Source: an uncultured Collinsella sp. (GTDB lineage: Bacteria; Actinomycetota; Coriobacteriia; Coriobacteriales; Coriobacteriaceae). From it: a DNA stretch of 44,433 nucleotides. The stretch lies in assembly GCA_902478885.1 (NCBI GenBank), contig CABSMS010000004.1, positions 1 to 44,433 of the forward strand. Direction: 5' to 3'. This document shows positions 30,505 through 38,752 of the stretch, piece by piece (the stretch's first letter is position 1; the number at the start of each line of letters is the position of its first letter). The notes under the pieces are model-generated. The model was not told where the DNA came from. It was given only the letters and a program-made list of their open reading frames with translations, and did no database searches. Made by a program: the position numbers and the translations under genes.

Positions 30505-31857
30505 ATGTCTGACGACTTTTACACCATGGTCGATTCCGGAGACCCGGCACCCGACAACGAGCACATCACCGGCGTGCGCGAAGAGCGTGAGGAAGGCGAG
30601 CAGACGACCACGCAGGCGCCAAAAGTCATGTACGCCGCGCGCATCGCCGTCTATGACGACATGCTGTCGACACCGCGTGTGATCGTCATTGATCCGCAAG
30701 ATGTCCGCACGTATTTGGAAGAGACGACCAACACCGTCTACCAGTGCATGAAAGAACAAGGTGGCCATATCTCGCTCATGGTCATCCGCGAGATTGTCGA
30801 AAACTTTATCCACGCGCACTTTGCCGAGCCCATCATCTCGATTCTGGACAGCGGAGACACCATCCGCTTTGCTGATCAAGGACCCGGCATCGACGACAAG
30901 GAGCGCGCTTTCGACTTTGGCGTTACCAGCGCAAACAGCAAGATGAAGCGCTATATCCGTGGAACCGGAGCAGGGTTTCCCATGGTGCAGGAGTATTTGG
31001 AAAACGCCGGCGGGGCCGTGTCCATCGAGGACAACATGGGCAACGGCACCGTGGTTACGGTAAGCCTGGATCCTAAACGCGTGCAGGAAATCGAACGCGC
31101 CGGCGGGCGCGGTGCTGCCGTGCGGCCCGAGACGGAGCAGCCCGCATATCCCCTGCCGGGAGCTTTTGCGCAGCAGCCCATGGCAACGCAACAGATGCAG
31201 CCCCGCGTGGGACAGATGCAGCAGCCCGGAATGCTTCCTACACAAGAGTCCCAGGCGGCGTCGATGTCGATGCCGCCAAACGTGCCAGAGGCCATGCCGC
31301 TGGCGGATCAGGATGCAGCAGCAATGCAGCAGGCGACGGGGGCACCGGGTGGCCAGCAAATGGGATATCAGCCGTACCAACAGGGATATCCATATCAGCA
31401 GATGCCGCCACTGGGGTATGGCCAGCAGTTCCCACAGCAGTACCAGCAGGGATATCAGCAGCCGTACCAGCAGATGCCGCAGCAGCAGTACAACCCCTGG
31501 GCCCAGCAGATGACTCCGCAGCCTTACCAACAGTGGCCTCAAAGTTTTCAACAGCAAATGCCGCCGATGCAGAGTTCTCAACAATCAGCAGCTCAAATGA
31601 TGTATCCTAATGCAGCAAATCAGTATGCGCAGCCACAGCCGGACGTGTTCGTAAGCGATCGCGGCAACGCCGCGCTGGGCTATCTGGCGCAAAATCAAGC
31701 GTGCGGTGCAACCGATCTGGCGAGGGCGTTTGGAAACTCGGCCCCCACTTGGTCACGCACGCTCAATGACTTGGCGCAGGCCGGCTTGGTCATCAAGCAT
31801 GGCCAGAAATACCATCTGACCGAACTCGGCGCCGCTCGCGTGCGAGCTCAGAGCTAA
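30505..31857 (+). CDS. GHKL-type ATPase with Gln-rich linker and winged-helix domain
   Basis: This 450-residue protein has a histidine-kinase-like ATP-binding domain (about 85-190): N-box IREIVENFIHAHF (Glu99/Asn100), G1 DQGPGID (124-130), and G2 GTGAGF (153-158). It has no phospho-acceptor histidine domain and no membrane segment. Residues of about 200-385 are a Gln/Pro/Met/Tyr-rich linker with repeated PYQQ-like units. A C-terminal winged helix (about 385-450, GYLAQNQACGATDLARAFGNSAPTWSRTLNDLAQAGLVIKHG) resembles MarR/ArsR-type DNA-binding domains. It lies 15 nt upstream of dnaA and is surely co-transcribed with it. I do not know a characterised homologue. A role in replication control is inferred only from position and domains. 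Confidence 0.85.
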   Translation: MSDDFYTMVDSGDPAPDNEHITGVREEREEGEQTTTQAPKVMYAARIAVYDDMLSTPRVIVIDPQDVRTYLEETTNTVYQCMKEQGGHISLMVIREIVENFIHAHFAEPIISILDSGDTIRFADQGPGIDDKERAFDFGVTSANSKMKRYIRGTGAGFPMVQEYLENAGGAVSIEDNMGNGTVVTVSLDPKRVQEIERAGGRGAAVRPETEQPAYPLPGAFAQQPMATQQMQPRVGQMQQPGMLPTQESQAASMSMPPNVPEAMPLADQDAAAMQQATGAPGGQQMGYQPYQQGYPYQQMPPLGYGQQFPQQYQQGYQQPYQQMPQQQYNPWAQQMTPQPYQQWPQSFQQQMPPMQSSQQSAAQMMYPNAANQYAQPQPDVFVSDRGNAALGYLAQNQACGATDLARAFGNSAPTWSRTLNDLAQAGLVIKHGQKYHLTELGAARVRAQS

Positions 31858-31872
31858 AGAACGGGAGAGACA

Positions 31873-33597
31873 GTGGACGAGGAAGCAAGCATCATCCTGG
31901 GGGATGCCATCGCCTTTTGCCAGCGCGACGGCCAAGATGCACGCCTCATCAACATGCTGGGGCAATCGCGCGCCATAAGCCTGACCGAAGATACGCTCAC
32001 GATCGAGGCCCCCTCGCGCTTTGCCATCGCGCAGCTCAAAAAGCATCAGCCGACTATTGAGGCCTATCTGGAAGAAATCGCCTTTGCTCCGATCGCGCTC
32101 GACATCGTGGCACCGCGAGGCGCAACGGCCGAATCTGCTGCCGCGACGGTGCCCGCCACGGCTCCCGCTGCTTCCCCTGCGGCGCCAGCCTCCGCAGGCG
32201 ACGTGCCGACAATCGAGCACCAGCACAGCGATGTTTCCCGTGAAACCATGGCACCGTTGCCGACCGCCGCTGCGACGTCAACGAACGCACCCGTCACGCA
32301 CATGCCCATCGCTCATGACGCAGCGGCGGGCGCGGATTCGGGCATTGCAATCAAGAACACGCTCTCGGCCGATGATTTTCGTCGCATGATGAACCAGATG
32401 AAGGGCGGAGCGCCGACTAAGTCCACGCAAGCCGCGACCCCCGCTTCACCCATGCCAGCACCGACCGTGCCGGCCGAGCAGAATGCGGATGGAGCCCCGC
32501 TCGCCGCGAACTCAAAATTCACCTTTGAGAACTTTGTCTACGGCCCCGAGAACAGCCATGCCTATCGCTCGGCACTCAAGTTTGCCGCCCTCGCGGACGA
32601 GCGCGGCACGTGCACATCGCTGTTCATCTACGGCAAATCGGGCCTGGGCAAGACGCACCTGCTGCTTGCCATCAAAAACGAGCTCGCCGAGAAGTCGCCC
32701 GAGATCAAGGTCAAGTATGCCAACTCCCAGGCATATCTGGACGACCTGATGACCGAGTTCGACCGCCAAAAGAAGAGCAACGCCCCTATCATGCAGGCAT
32801 ACCACGGCGTGGACGTGCTCATCATCGATGACATCCAAAACATCATCGGCAAGCGCGCGAGCGTGGACTACTTTTTCCAGCTCATGGACGAGTTCATCCG
32901 CAACAACAAGAAGGTCGTCATCGCGGCAGACCGCGCCCCCAAGGACCTGAGCATGGACGAGCGTCTGACCAGCCGCTTCAACGCCGGCATGCTCTGCCTG
33001 GTCGCAGAGCCCAGCTACGAGATGAAATACAAGATCTTGCAGCGCTATTACGAGAACACCATCGTCGCCGCTCCCGAGGCAGGCGACGACTCGCTGCTGG
33101 CGGCCTATGGGGGCGACAGCGGGCACCTGACCGACGAGCACTTTAAACACATGGCCGAGGTCTCGGGCACCAACATCCGCGAACTCGAGAGCTTTTGCGA
33201 GCGCTGCGCCGGCGAGGCGGGCGACCGCGAGCGCGAGGGCGGGGAGCTCACCTTTGACGATATCGACGCCATCGCCAGCCAGTACTTCGACACATCGGCC
33301 AAAAAGATCAACGTCCAGACGGTTCAGTCCGTCATCGAAGAGCAGTACGGCGTGACGCACGAGGAGCTCATCGGCCCGCGTCGCAACGCCAATATCGCCA
33401 AAGCACGCCATATCGCTATCTACCTAGCCATCGAGATGTGCGAGATGACGACCACGGCGGTGGGCGCCGAATTTGGCAACCGCAACCACTCGACCGTCAG
33501 TACGAGCTACAAAAAGGTCCAGAAGATGATTCAGGAAGACCGCACCGTCACCGAAGACCTCAAGTCGCTGCGCGATAAAATTACACTGCGCTCGTAG
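31873..33597 (+). CDS. dnaA: Chromosomal replication initiator DnaA
   Basis: The 574-residue initiator has a short N-terminal domain I and an unusually long Ala/Pro/Thr-rich domain II (about 80-210). The AAA+ core has Walker A GKSGLGKTH near 253, Walker B LIIDDIQNI, sensor 1 and the ERLTSRF arginine finger. Domain IV ends with AVGAEFGNRNHSTVSTSYKKVQKM. The usual recognition motif there is GRDHxTVxHA; here it reads NRNHSTVSTS, so base recognition may differ. The start is GTG with GGGAGAG upstream. Domain II coding DNA contains a parS-like sequence (32232-32247). Confidence 0.97.
   Translation: MDEEASIILGDAIAFCQRDGQDARLINMLGQSRAISLTEDTLTIEAPSRFAIAQLKKHQPTIEAYLEEIAFAPIALDIVAPRGATAESAAATVPATAPAASPAAPASAGDVPTIEHQHSDVSRETMAPLPTAAATSTNAPVTHMPIAHDAAAGADSGIAIKNTLSADDFRRMMNQMKGGAPTKSTQAATPASPMPAPTVPAEQNADGAPLAANSKFTFENFVYGPENSHAYRSALKFAALADERGTCTSLFIYGKSGLGKTHLLLAIKNELAEKSPEIKVKYANSQAYLDDLMTEFDRQKKSNAPIMQAYHGVDVLIIDDIQNIIGKRASVDYFFQLMDEFIRNNKKVVIAADRAPKDLSMDERLTSRFNAGMLCLVAEPSYEMKYKILQRYYENTIVAAPEAGDDSLLAAYGGDSGHLTDEHFKHMAEVSGTNIRELESFCERCAGEAGDREREGGELTFDDIDAIASQYFDTSAKKINVQTVQSVIEEQYGVTHEELIGPRRNANIAKARHIAIYLAIEMCEMTTTAVGAEFGNRNHSTVSTSYKKVQKMIQEDRTVTEDLKSLRDKITLRS
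32232..32247. other. parS-like sequence inside dnaA
   Basis: TGTTTCCCGTGAAACC differs from perfect parS at two positions. It lies in the poorly conserved domain II region of dnaA, so it is less constrained by protein sequence. ParB or Noc-like binding is possible but unproven. Confidence 0.4.
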
Positions 33598-33835
33598 GGA
33601 AATAGAGACACCTGTTGAAAACTTGTCGAAACCACGGGCATAAGGTGTCTAAAACCCAACCCGCGGTGATGAAAAGTTTTGCGCAGGTTTTGAACGTGGA
33701 AAACCACCCCTGTTGCACACAGGTTGCTGTCGATTCTCTTTCTGGGTCTGACCTGCGTCTTTGGGAGTAATCAACAGTTTCGTCAGTGCTATTACTATTA
33801 TTAAGATATTTATATCTATAGAAAGGTATTAAAAG
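33598..33835. other. dnaA-dnaN intergenic region, candidate oriC core
   Basis: This 238-nt region starts with TGTTGAAAA (33613-33621, the complement of TTTTCAACA) within TTGAAAACTTGTCGAAA (33615-33631). It also has repeated GGTTTTGAA-like and TGTTGCACA sequences. It ends with a markedly AT-rich stretch (about 33788-33834, ATTACTATTATTAAGATATT) that suits a DNA-unwinding element. The dnaA-dnaN gap is the classical oriC place. The dnaN ribosome-binding site AAAGG is at its end. Confidence 0.7.
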
Positions 33836-34939
33836 ATGAAGTTCACCGTCAGCCAGAGCTCGCTTACACAAGCCATCGGCGTCGTTATGAAGGGTGTCGC
33901 TTCGACATCCACCCTCCCCATCCTGTCGGGCGTGCTCGTTAAGGCCCAAGACGGCATCTTGGAATTCCAGACCTCTAACTACACCATCTCGATCCGTCAT
34001 CGCATCGCGGCGCATGTCGAAGAAGAGGGCGAGATGGTTATTCCCTGTAAGATGCTCTCCAATATCACCAAGACCCTCCCCGATGCCCCGGTCACCTTTG
34101 AGCTGTCCGAGCGCCAGGTGCTGATTGGTTGCGAGAAGAGCTCTTTCCGCCTGAACACGCTCGATGCCAATGACTTCCCCGAGTTTCCGGCCTATGCCAT
34201 CGAGAGTGCCGTGGAGCTGCCGACCGATGTCTTGTCCGAAATGGTCGGCCGCGTGTGGCGCGTCACCTCGACCGACAAGGCTCGCCCCATCCTGGGCGGC
34301 GTGCACATGAAGGTCGAGAACAACACCGTACGCCTGGTAGCGACCGATTCCTTCCGCTTGGCCGTGTGCGATACGCAGGTCGAGACCTCGACCCTCGAGG
34401 GCTCCTTTGAGCTCAACGTTCCGGCTGACGCCTTTAACGACGCGCTGAACATCATGGCCAGCCAAGCGACCATCATGATCGGGGCTACCGACACCCAGGT
34501 CGTCTTCGAGGCCGGCAACACCACCTACGTGTCGCGTCGCATCGAGGGCGTGTACCCCAACTACAAGCAGCTCATCCCCGATTCGTGCGTGACGAGCGTC
34601 AAGATCGACGTCGCCGCCTTTAACGCCGCCCTCAAGCGCGTGGCCGTTATCGCGAGCGCCAACCCCGCCGTCAAGTTCGAGATCGATGTCGAGAACGGGC
34701 AGATGGGCCTGTCCTCCATTTCCAATGACCAGGACCTTGCGCAGGAAACGATCGATGTCGAGGCCGAGGGCGAGTCGGGTACCATCGCCTTCAACTACCA
34801 CTACATCTTCGGCTGCCTCAATGCCCTGTCCAAGGAGAAGGAGATCACGCTGGAGCTCAAGAGCTACTCGCAGGCGGGCATCTTTAAGTCCTACGACAAG
34901 ATCAACTACCTGTACCTGGTCATGCCGGTCCGCATCTAG
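33836..34939 (+). CDS. dnaN: DNA polymerase III subunit beta (sliding clamp)
   Basis: The 367-residue clamp has the expected three-domain layout. It begins MKFTVSQSSLTQAI and contains LPILSGVLVKAQDG, FPEFPAYAIESAVELP, KARPILGGVHMKVENN, and the C-terminal INYLYLVMPVRI. It forms the ring that tethers polymerase to DNA. recF follows after 9 nt. Confidence 0.98.
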   Translation: MKFTVSQSSLTQAIGVVMKGVASTSTLPILSGVLVKAQDGILEFQTSNYTISIRHRIAAHVEEEGEMVIPCKMLSNITKTLPDAPVTFELSERQVLIGCEKSSFRLNTLDANDFPEFPAYAIESAVELPTDVLSEMVGRVWRVTSTDKARPILGGVHMKVENNTVRLVATDSFRLAVCDTQVETSTLEGSFELNVPADAFNDALNIMASQATIMIGATDTQVVFEAGNTTYVSRRIEGVYPNYKQLIPDSCVTSVKIDVAAFNAALKRVAVIASANPAVKFEIDVENGQMGLSSISNDQDLAQETIDVEAEGESGTIAFNYHYIFGCLNALSKEKEITLELKSYSQAGIFKSYDKINYLYLVMPVRI

Positions 34940-34948
34940 CACTGCGCC

Positions 34949-36055
34949 ATGACCATGTTCGCCCGCGATCTTTCCGTCGCGCACTACCGCAGCTTCGATA
35001 GCTATCACCTTGCCCTGGACGAGGGCGTGACGATACTTGCGGGACCCAACGCGGCGGGAAAGACCAATCTCATAGAGGCGCTGCAGCTGCTGACGAGCGG
35101 CGCCTCGTTTAGGCATCCGACCGCAGCCGAGCTCGTCCATGACGGCGTGGGCTCGTGCAAGATCGAGCTGAGGCTCGAGGGCGACGGCCGCGTGCTTGAT
35201 ATGGGATTGAGCGCGGAGGACGGTAAGCGCTCGTTTAGCCGCAACGGCAAGAGATGCTCTGCCGCCGGTGTGCGCGGGGTTCTTCCGAGCGTGCTGTTTT
35301 GCCCCGACCATCTGGACATGGTTAAGCGTGGCGCCAGTGTGCGCCGCGCCGCCCTCGATGACTTTGGCATGCAACTGAGCGCACGCTATGCCGATCTTGC
35401 GAGCACCTATGGGCGCTGCGTGACCCAGCGTAACGCCTTGCTCAAGGAGACCTGGTGCTGCCGCGAGATGCTCAGCGCGTGGAACGATTCGATTGCCCGC
35501 GCGGGCTCGGCCCTGCTCGTGCACCGGTTGGCTCTGCTCGACCGGCTGGCGGGCCATGTGCACACTGCCTACGGGCAAGTAGCGTCAGGTGAGGCCGCCA
35601 ACGTGACCTATGCGTCCACGCTGGGGGCTTTGCCCCAGGTCGAGGATCGCGAAGAGCTGAAGGGTTGGGCGTACGAGCGCATGCTGGCCGCCCTTGACGA
35701 GCATGCCGACGAGGAAATTCGCCGCGGCGTGACGTTGGTGGGACCGCATCGCGACGAGATTGAGTTTACCGTGGCGGGTCGCTCCGCCCGTTCATTTGCC
35801 AGCCAAGGACAGCAGCGCACGCTGGTGCTGTCCTGGAAGGTGGCCGAGGTTGCCGTGGCTCGCGATGTCCTGGGCACCGCCCCACTGCTGCTTTTGGACG
35901 ACGTGATGAGCGAGCTCGACGGCGAGCGTCGCGGCGCTTTCCTGCGGCTGATTGGCGATGATATCCAGACGGTCATAACTACGACCAACCTGGGGTACTT
36001 TACCGATGACCTGCTTGATCGAGCCAAGGTGGTGAGCATGGGTGAGACGTGCTAA
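34949..36055 (+). CDS. recF: DNA replication and repair protein RecF
   Basis: The 368-residue SMC-like ATPase has Walker A GPNAAGKTN, a signature-like SFASQGQQRTLVLSWKVAEV, and Walker B LLLLDDVMSELDGERR. It helps load RecA at gaps. An ATG at 34949 is used; ATG 34955 is a possible alternative, and neither has a clear ribosome-binding site, suggesting coupling to dnaN. The end overlaps the next gene by 14 nt. Confidence 0.96.
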   Translation: MTMFARDLSVAHYRSFDSYHLALDEGVTILAGPNAAGKTNLIEALQLLTSGASFRHPTAAELVHDGVGSCKIELRLEGDGRVLDMGLSAEDGKRSFSRNGKRCSAAGVRGVLPSVLFCPDHLDMVKRGASVRRAALDDFGMQLSARYADLASTYGRCVTQRNALLKETWCCREMLSAWNDSIARAGSALLVHRLALLDRLAGHVHTAYGQVASGEAANVTYASTLGALPQVEDREELKGWAYERMLAALDEHADEEIRRGVTLVGPHRDEIEFTVAGRSARSFASQGQQRTLVLSWKVAEVAVARDVLGTAPLLLLDDVMSELDGERRGAFLRLIGDDIQTVITTTNLGYFTDDLLDRAKVVSMGETC

Positions 36056-36605
36056 TTACGAGCGCGAGAGCGAGACAGTCGCCTTCAGCGGGTTTTTGAA
36101 CGCAGAGCGCCAGCGCATCCTGGCGGCTGCGACCCCCGAGCGCCGTGCGCAGATGGAGGCCGCCGAGGAGTCGCGCACGGTCTATCGCGCATGGAACGCG
36201 GTGTGCTCGGGCACGCGCGAGGGGCGGCATGTGACGGGACTGCGCTACCTGCCCGAGTCCAATGAGCTGCTGGTGTATCTCGACTCGCCCTCGTGGACGC
36301 AGGAAATGACGTTGTTGCGCGAGATCATCCGCGCGCGCATGGAGCGCGCCGGTGCGCATGTGGACGGCCTGGTGTTCAAAACCACCGCGCCCGGTCACAC
36401 GCCGCCCGCCGCCAAGGAGCGCCTGCGCCCGGCGACGACCGAGCGCCCGCCGGCCCCGCGCGCCGACCTAAGTGAGGCCGAGTGCACCGAGATCGAGCGC
36501 CAGGTGGCGCCCATCGAAGACCAAAAACTGCGCGAGGCCCTCGAGAATGCCATGAGAGCCAGTGCCGAGTGGGCCAAGGGCGTGCAAAGCAAAAAAGAGC
36601 CTTAA
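36042..36605 (+). CDS. DUF721 / DciA-like protein
   Basis: The 187-residue protein has a DUF721-type core (WNAVCSGTREGRHVTGLRYLPESNELLVYLDSPSWTQEMTLLREIIRARM) with an N-terminal helical and a C-terminal charged extension. DUF721 proteins include DciA, which helps load the replicative helicase in bacteria lacking DnaC/DnaI. The GTG start lies inside the recF end, and the position between recF and gyrB is the usual actinobacterial one. Confidence 0.88.
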   Translation: MRRANYERESETVAFSGFLNAERQRILAAATPERRAQMEAAEESRTVYRAWNAVCSGTREGRHVTGLRYLPESNELLVYLDSPSWTQEMTLLREIIRARMERAGAHVDGLVFKTTAPGHTPPAAKERLRPATTERPPAPRADLSEAECTEIERQVAPIEDQKLREALENAMRASAEWAKGVQSKKEP

Positions 36606-36632
36606 ATCGCATCTGGTGGCCTTGTAGAGCCA

Positions 36633-36661
36633 AATACCCTCGGTCCCGAGGGTATTTTTTT
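36633..36661 (+). terminator. Terminator after the dnaA-to-dciA cluster
   Basis: Stem AATACCCTCGG / CCGAGGGTATT followed by TTTTTT. It separates the dnaA operon from gyrBA, which must have a promoter in the 50 nt that follow. Confidence 0.92.
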
Positions 36662-36710
36662 ACGATAAACTAGTAAGGCTGTACACATTTTCTTGACTGA
36701 AGGAGGACGT

Positions 36711-38741
36711 GTGGCAAACGAAAACGATTACGATGGCGGCGAGATTAAGATTCTCGAAGGTCTCGAGGCCGTTCGTAAGCGCCCGGGCATGTATATCGGC
36801 TCGACGAGCGCCAGCGGTCTGCATCACCTGGTGTGGGAGATCGTTGACAACTCCGTCGACGAGGCCATGGCCGGTTTCTGCACCGAGATCCAGGTGACGG
36901 TCCACGCCGACAACTCCATCACGGTCGTCGACAACGGGCGCGGCATCCCCGTCGACGAGCACCCTGTTAAAAAGATCCCGACGCTCGAGGTCGTTATGAC
37001 GATCTTGCACGCCGGCGGTAAGTTCGATAACTCGGCCTATAAGGTCTCGGGCGGCCTGCACGGCGTAGGCATCTCCGTCGTCAACGCACTGTCCAAGCGC
37101 GTGGTCGTTCAGGTTCGTCGCGATGGCAACACCTACGAGATGGAGTTCTCGCGCGGCAAGACCGTCAAGAAGATGGAGGTCGTGGGCACCTCGGATTCGA
37201 CGGGCACCACCGTCACCTTCTGGCCCGACGACGAGATCTTCGAGACCTGCATCTACGATTTCGATACGCTGCACAACCGTCTGCAGGAGACAGCGTTCCT
37301 CAATAAGAACCTCAAGATCGTGCTGACCGACGAGCGCGAGGCGACTCCCCACGTGGAGGAGTTTTGCTACGAGGGCGGCATCATCGACTTCGTCAAGTTC
37401 CTCAACGAGGGCAAGGACGTCCCCGAGGCCTTTAAGGAGCCCATCTACATCGAGGGCAAATCGGACCCGGACGCTCCCGTGGCCAAGATGGGCGAGGTCG
37501 AGGTTTCCCTGCAGTGGAATAGCGGCTACGGCGAGAACGTCATGTCGTTTGCCAACGACATCTACACTCCCGAGGGCGGCATGCACCTTGAGGGCTTCCG
37601 CACCGCGCTCACCCGCGTGATCAACGACTACGCGCGCAAACAGAACCTGCTCAAGGAAAAAGACGCCAACCTGACCGGCGACGATGTGCGCGAGGGCCTT
37701 TCGGCCGTTATCTCGGTCAAGCTGCCCGATCCGCAGTTTGAGGGGCAGACCAAGGCCAAGCTCGGTAGCTCCTATATGCGCGCGCTCACGCTCAAGATCG
37801 TGACCGACGGCCTCGCCGATTACTTGGAGGAGCATCCCAAGCCCGCCCGCGAGATCGTCAAGAAGGCGCAACAGGCCTGCAAGGCGCGCAACGCCGCCCG
37901 CAAGGCGCGCGAGGCGACCCGCCGCAAGAGCCTGCTCGAGACGGCGTCCCTGCCCGGTAAACTCGCTGACTGCTCAGTGCGCGATGCCGAGCTGACCGAG
38001 CTCTTCATCGTAGAGGGCGACTCGGCAGGCGGTTCGGCCAAGGACGGCCGTCGCCGAGACATCCAGGCGATTCTGCCCCTGCGCGGCAAGATTCTGAACG
38101 TCGAACGCGTTGGTGACCATCGCGCGTTCTCGAGCGACACCATCCAGTCGCTGATTACCGCGATCGGCTGCGGTGTCACGACGAGTGCCGGCGACGGCGG
38201 CGACTTCGATATCACCAAGGCGCGCTACCACAAGATCATCATCATGACCGATGCAGACGTCGACGGTGCGCATATCCGCATCCTGCTGCTGACGTTCTTC
38301 TACAAGTACATGCGTCCGCTGATCGATGCCGGCTACGTCTATGTTGCCTGCCCGCCCATCTTTGGCATTAAGGTGCGCAACAAGATCCACTACGTGTATC
38401 CCAACGGCCGCCAGCCCGAAGACGAGATCCTGCGCGACACCATCCAGAGTCTGGGCCTGAACCCCGACGATAACGACGAAGACGGCAAGGCCAAGGATGG
38501 CAAGATCACCAAGAAGCGCAAGGGCTATACCGTCCAGCGCTACAAGGGTCTGGGCGAGATGGACCCCAAGCAGCTCGCCTCGACGACGATGGATCCCAAG
38601 ACCCGCATCCTGCAGCGCGTGTCGATCGAGGATGCCGTGGTGGCAGACCGCGCCGTGCGCGAGCTGATGGGCTCCGAGGTCGGCTATCGCCGCGAGTACA
38701 TCGAGAAGCATGCACATGATGCACGATTCCTTGACGCTTAA
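36711..38741 (+). CDS. gyrB: DNA gyrase subunit B
   Basis: The 676-residue ATPase subunit of gyrase contains the GHKL ATP site (EIVDNSVDEAMAGF, DNGRGIPVDEHP, GGLHGVGISVVNAL) and the TOPRIM motifs (FIVEGDSAGGSAKDGR, MTDADVDGAHI). The end is RYKGLGEMDPKQLASTTMDP. The GTG at 36711 is chosen because GAAGGAGG lies 4 nt upstream. An in-frame TTG at 36693 is less likely. It works with gyrA, 11 nt downstream. Confidence 0.98.
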   Translation: MANENDYDGGEIKILEGLEAVRKRPGMYIGSTSASGLHHLVWEIVDNSVDEAMAGFCTEIQVTVHADNSITVVDNGRGIPVDEHPVKKIPTLEVVMTILHAGGKFDNSAYKVSGGLHGVGISVVNALSKRVVVQVRRDGNTYEMEFSRGKTVKKMEVVGTSDSTGTTVTFWPDDEIFETCIYDFDTLHNRLQETAFLNKNLKIVLTDEREATPHVEEFCYEGGIIDFVKFLNEGKDVPEAFKEPIYIEGKSDPDAPVAKMGEVEVSLQWNSGYGENVMSFANDIYTPEGGMHLEGFRTALTRVINDYARKQNLLKEKDANLTGDDVREGLSAVISVKLPDPQFEGQTKAKLGSSYMRALTLKIVTDGLADYLEEHPKPAREIVKKAQQACKARNAARKAREATRRKSLLETASLPGKLADCSVRDAELTELFIVEGDSAGGSAKDGRRRDIQAILPLRGKILNVERVGDHRAFSSDTIQSLITAIGCGVTTSAGDGGDFDITKARYHKIIIMTDADVDGAHIRILLLTFFYKYMRPLIDAGYVYVACPPIFGIKVRNKIHYVYPNGRQPEDEILRDTIQSLGLNPDDNDEDGKAKDGKITKKRKGYTVQRYKGLGEMDPKQLASTTMDPKTRILQRVSIEDAVVADRAVRELMGSEVGYRREYIEKHAHDARFLDA

Positions 38742-38752
38742 GAGGAGGTAAC

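Noticed and set aside
33581..35578. 665-residue minus-strand open frame across dnaN and recF
   Set aside because: It runs against two certain genes and has no domain; it is a GC-bias shadow.
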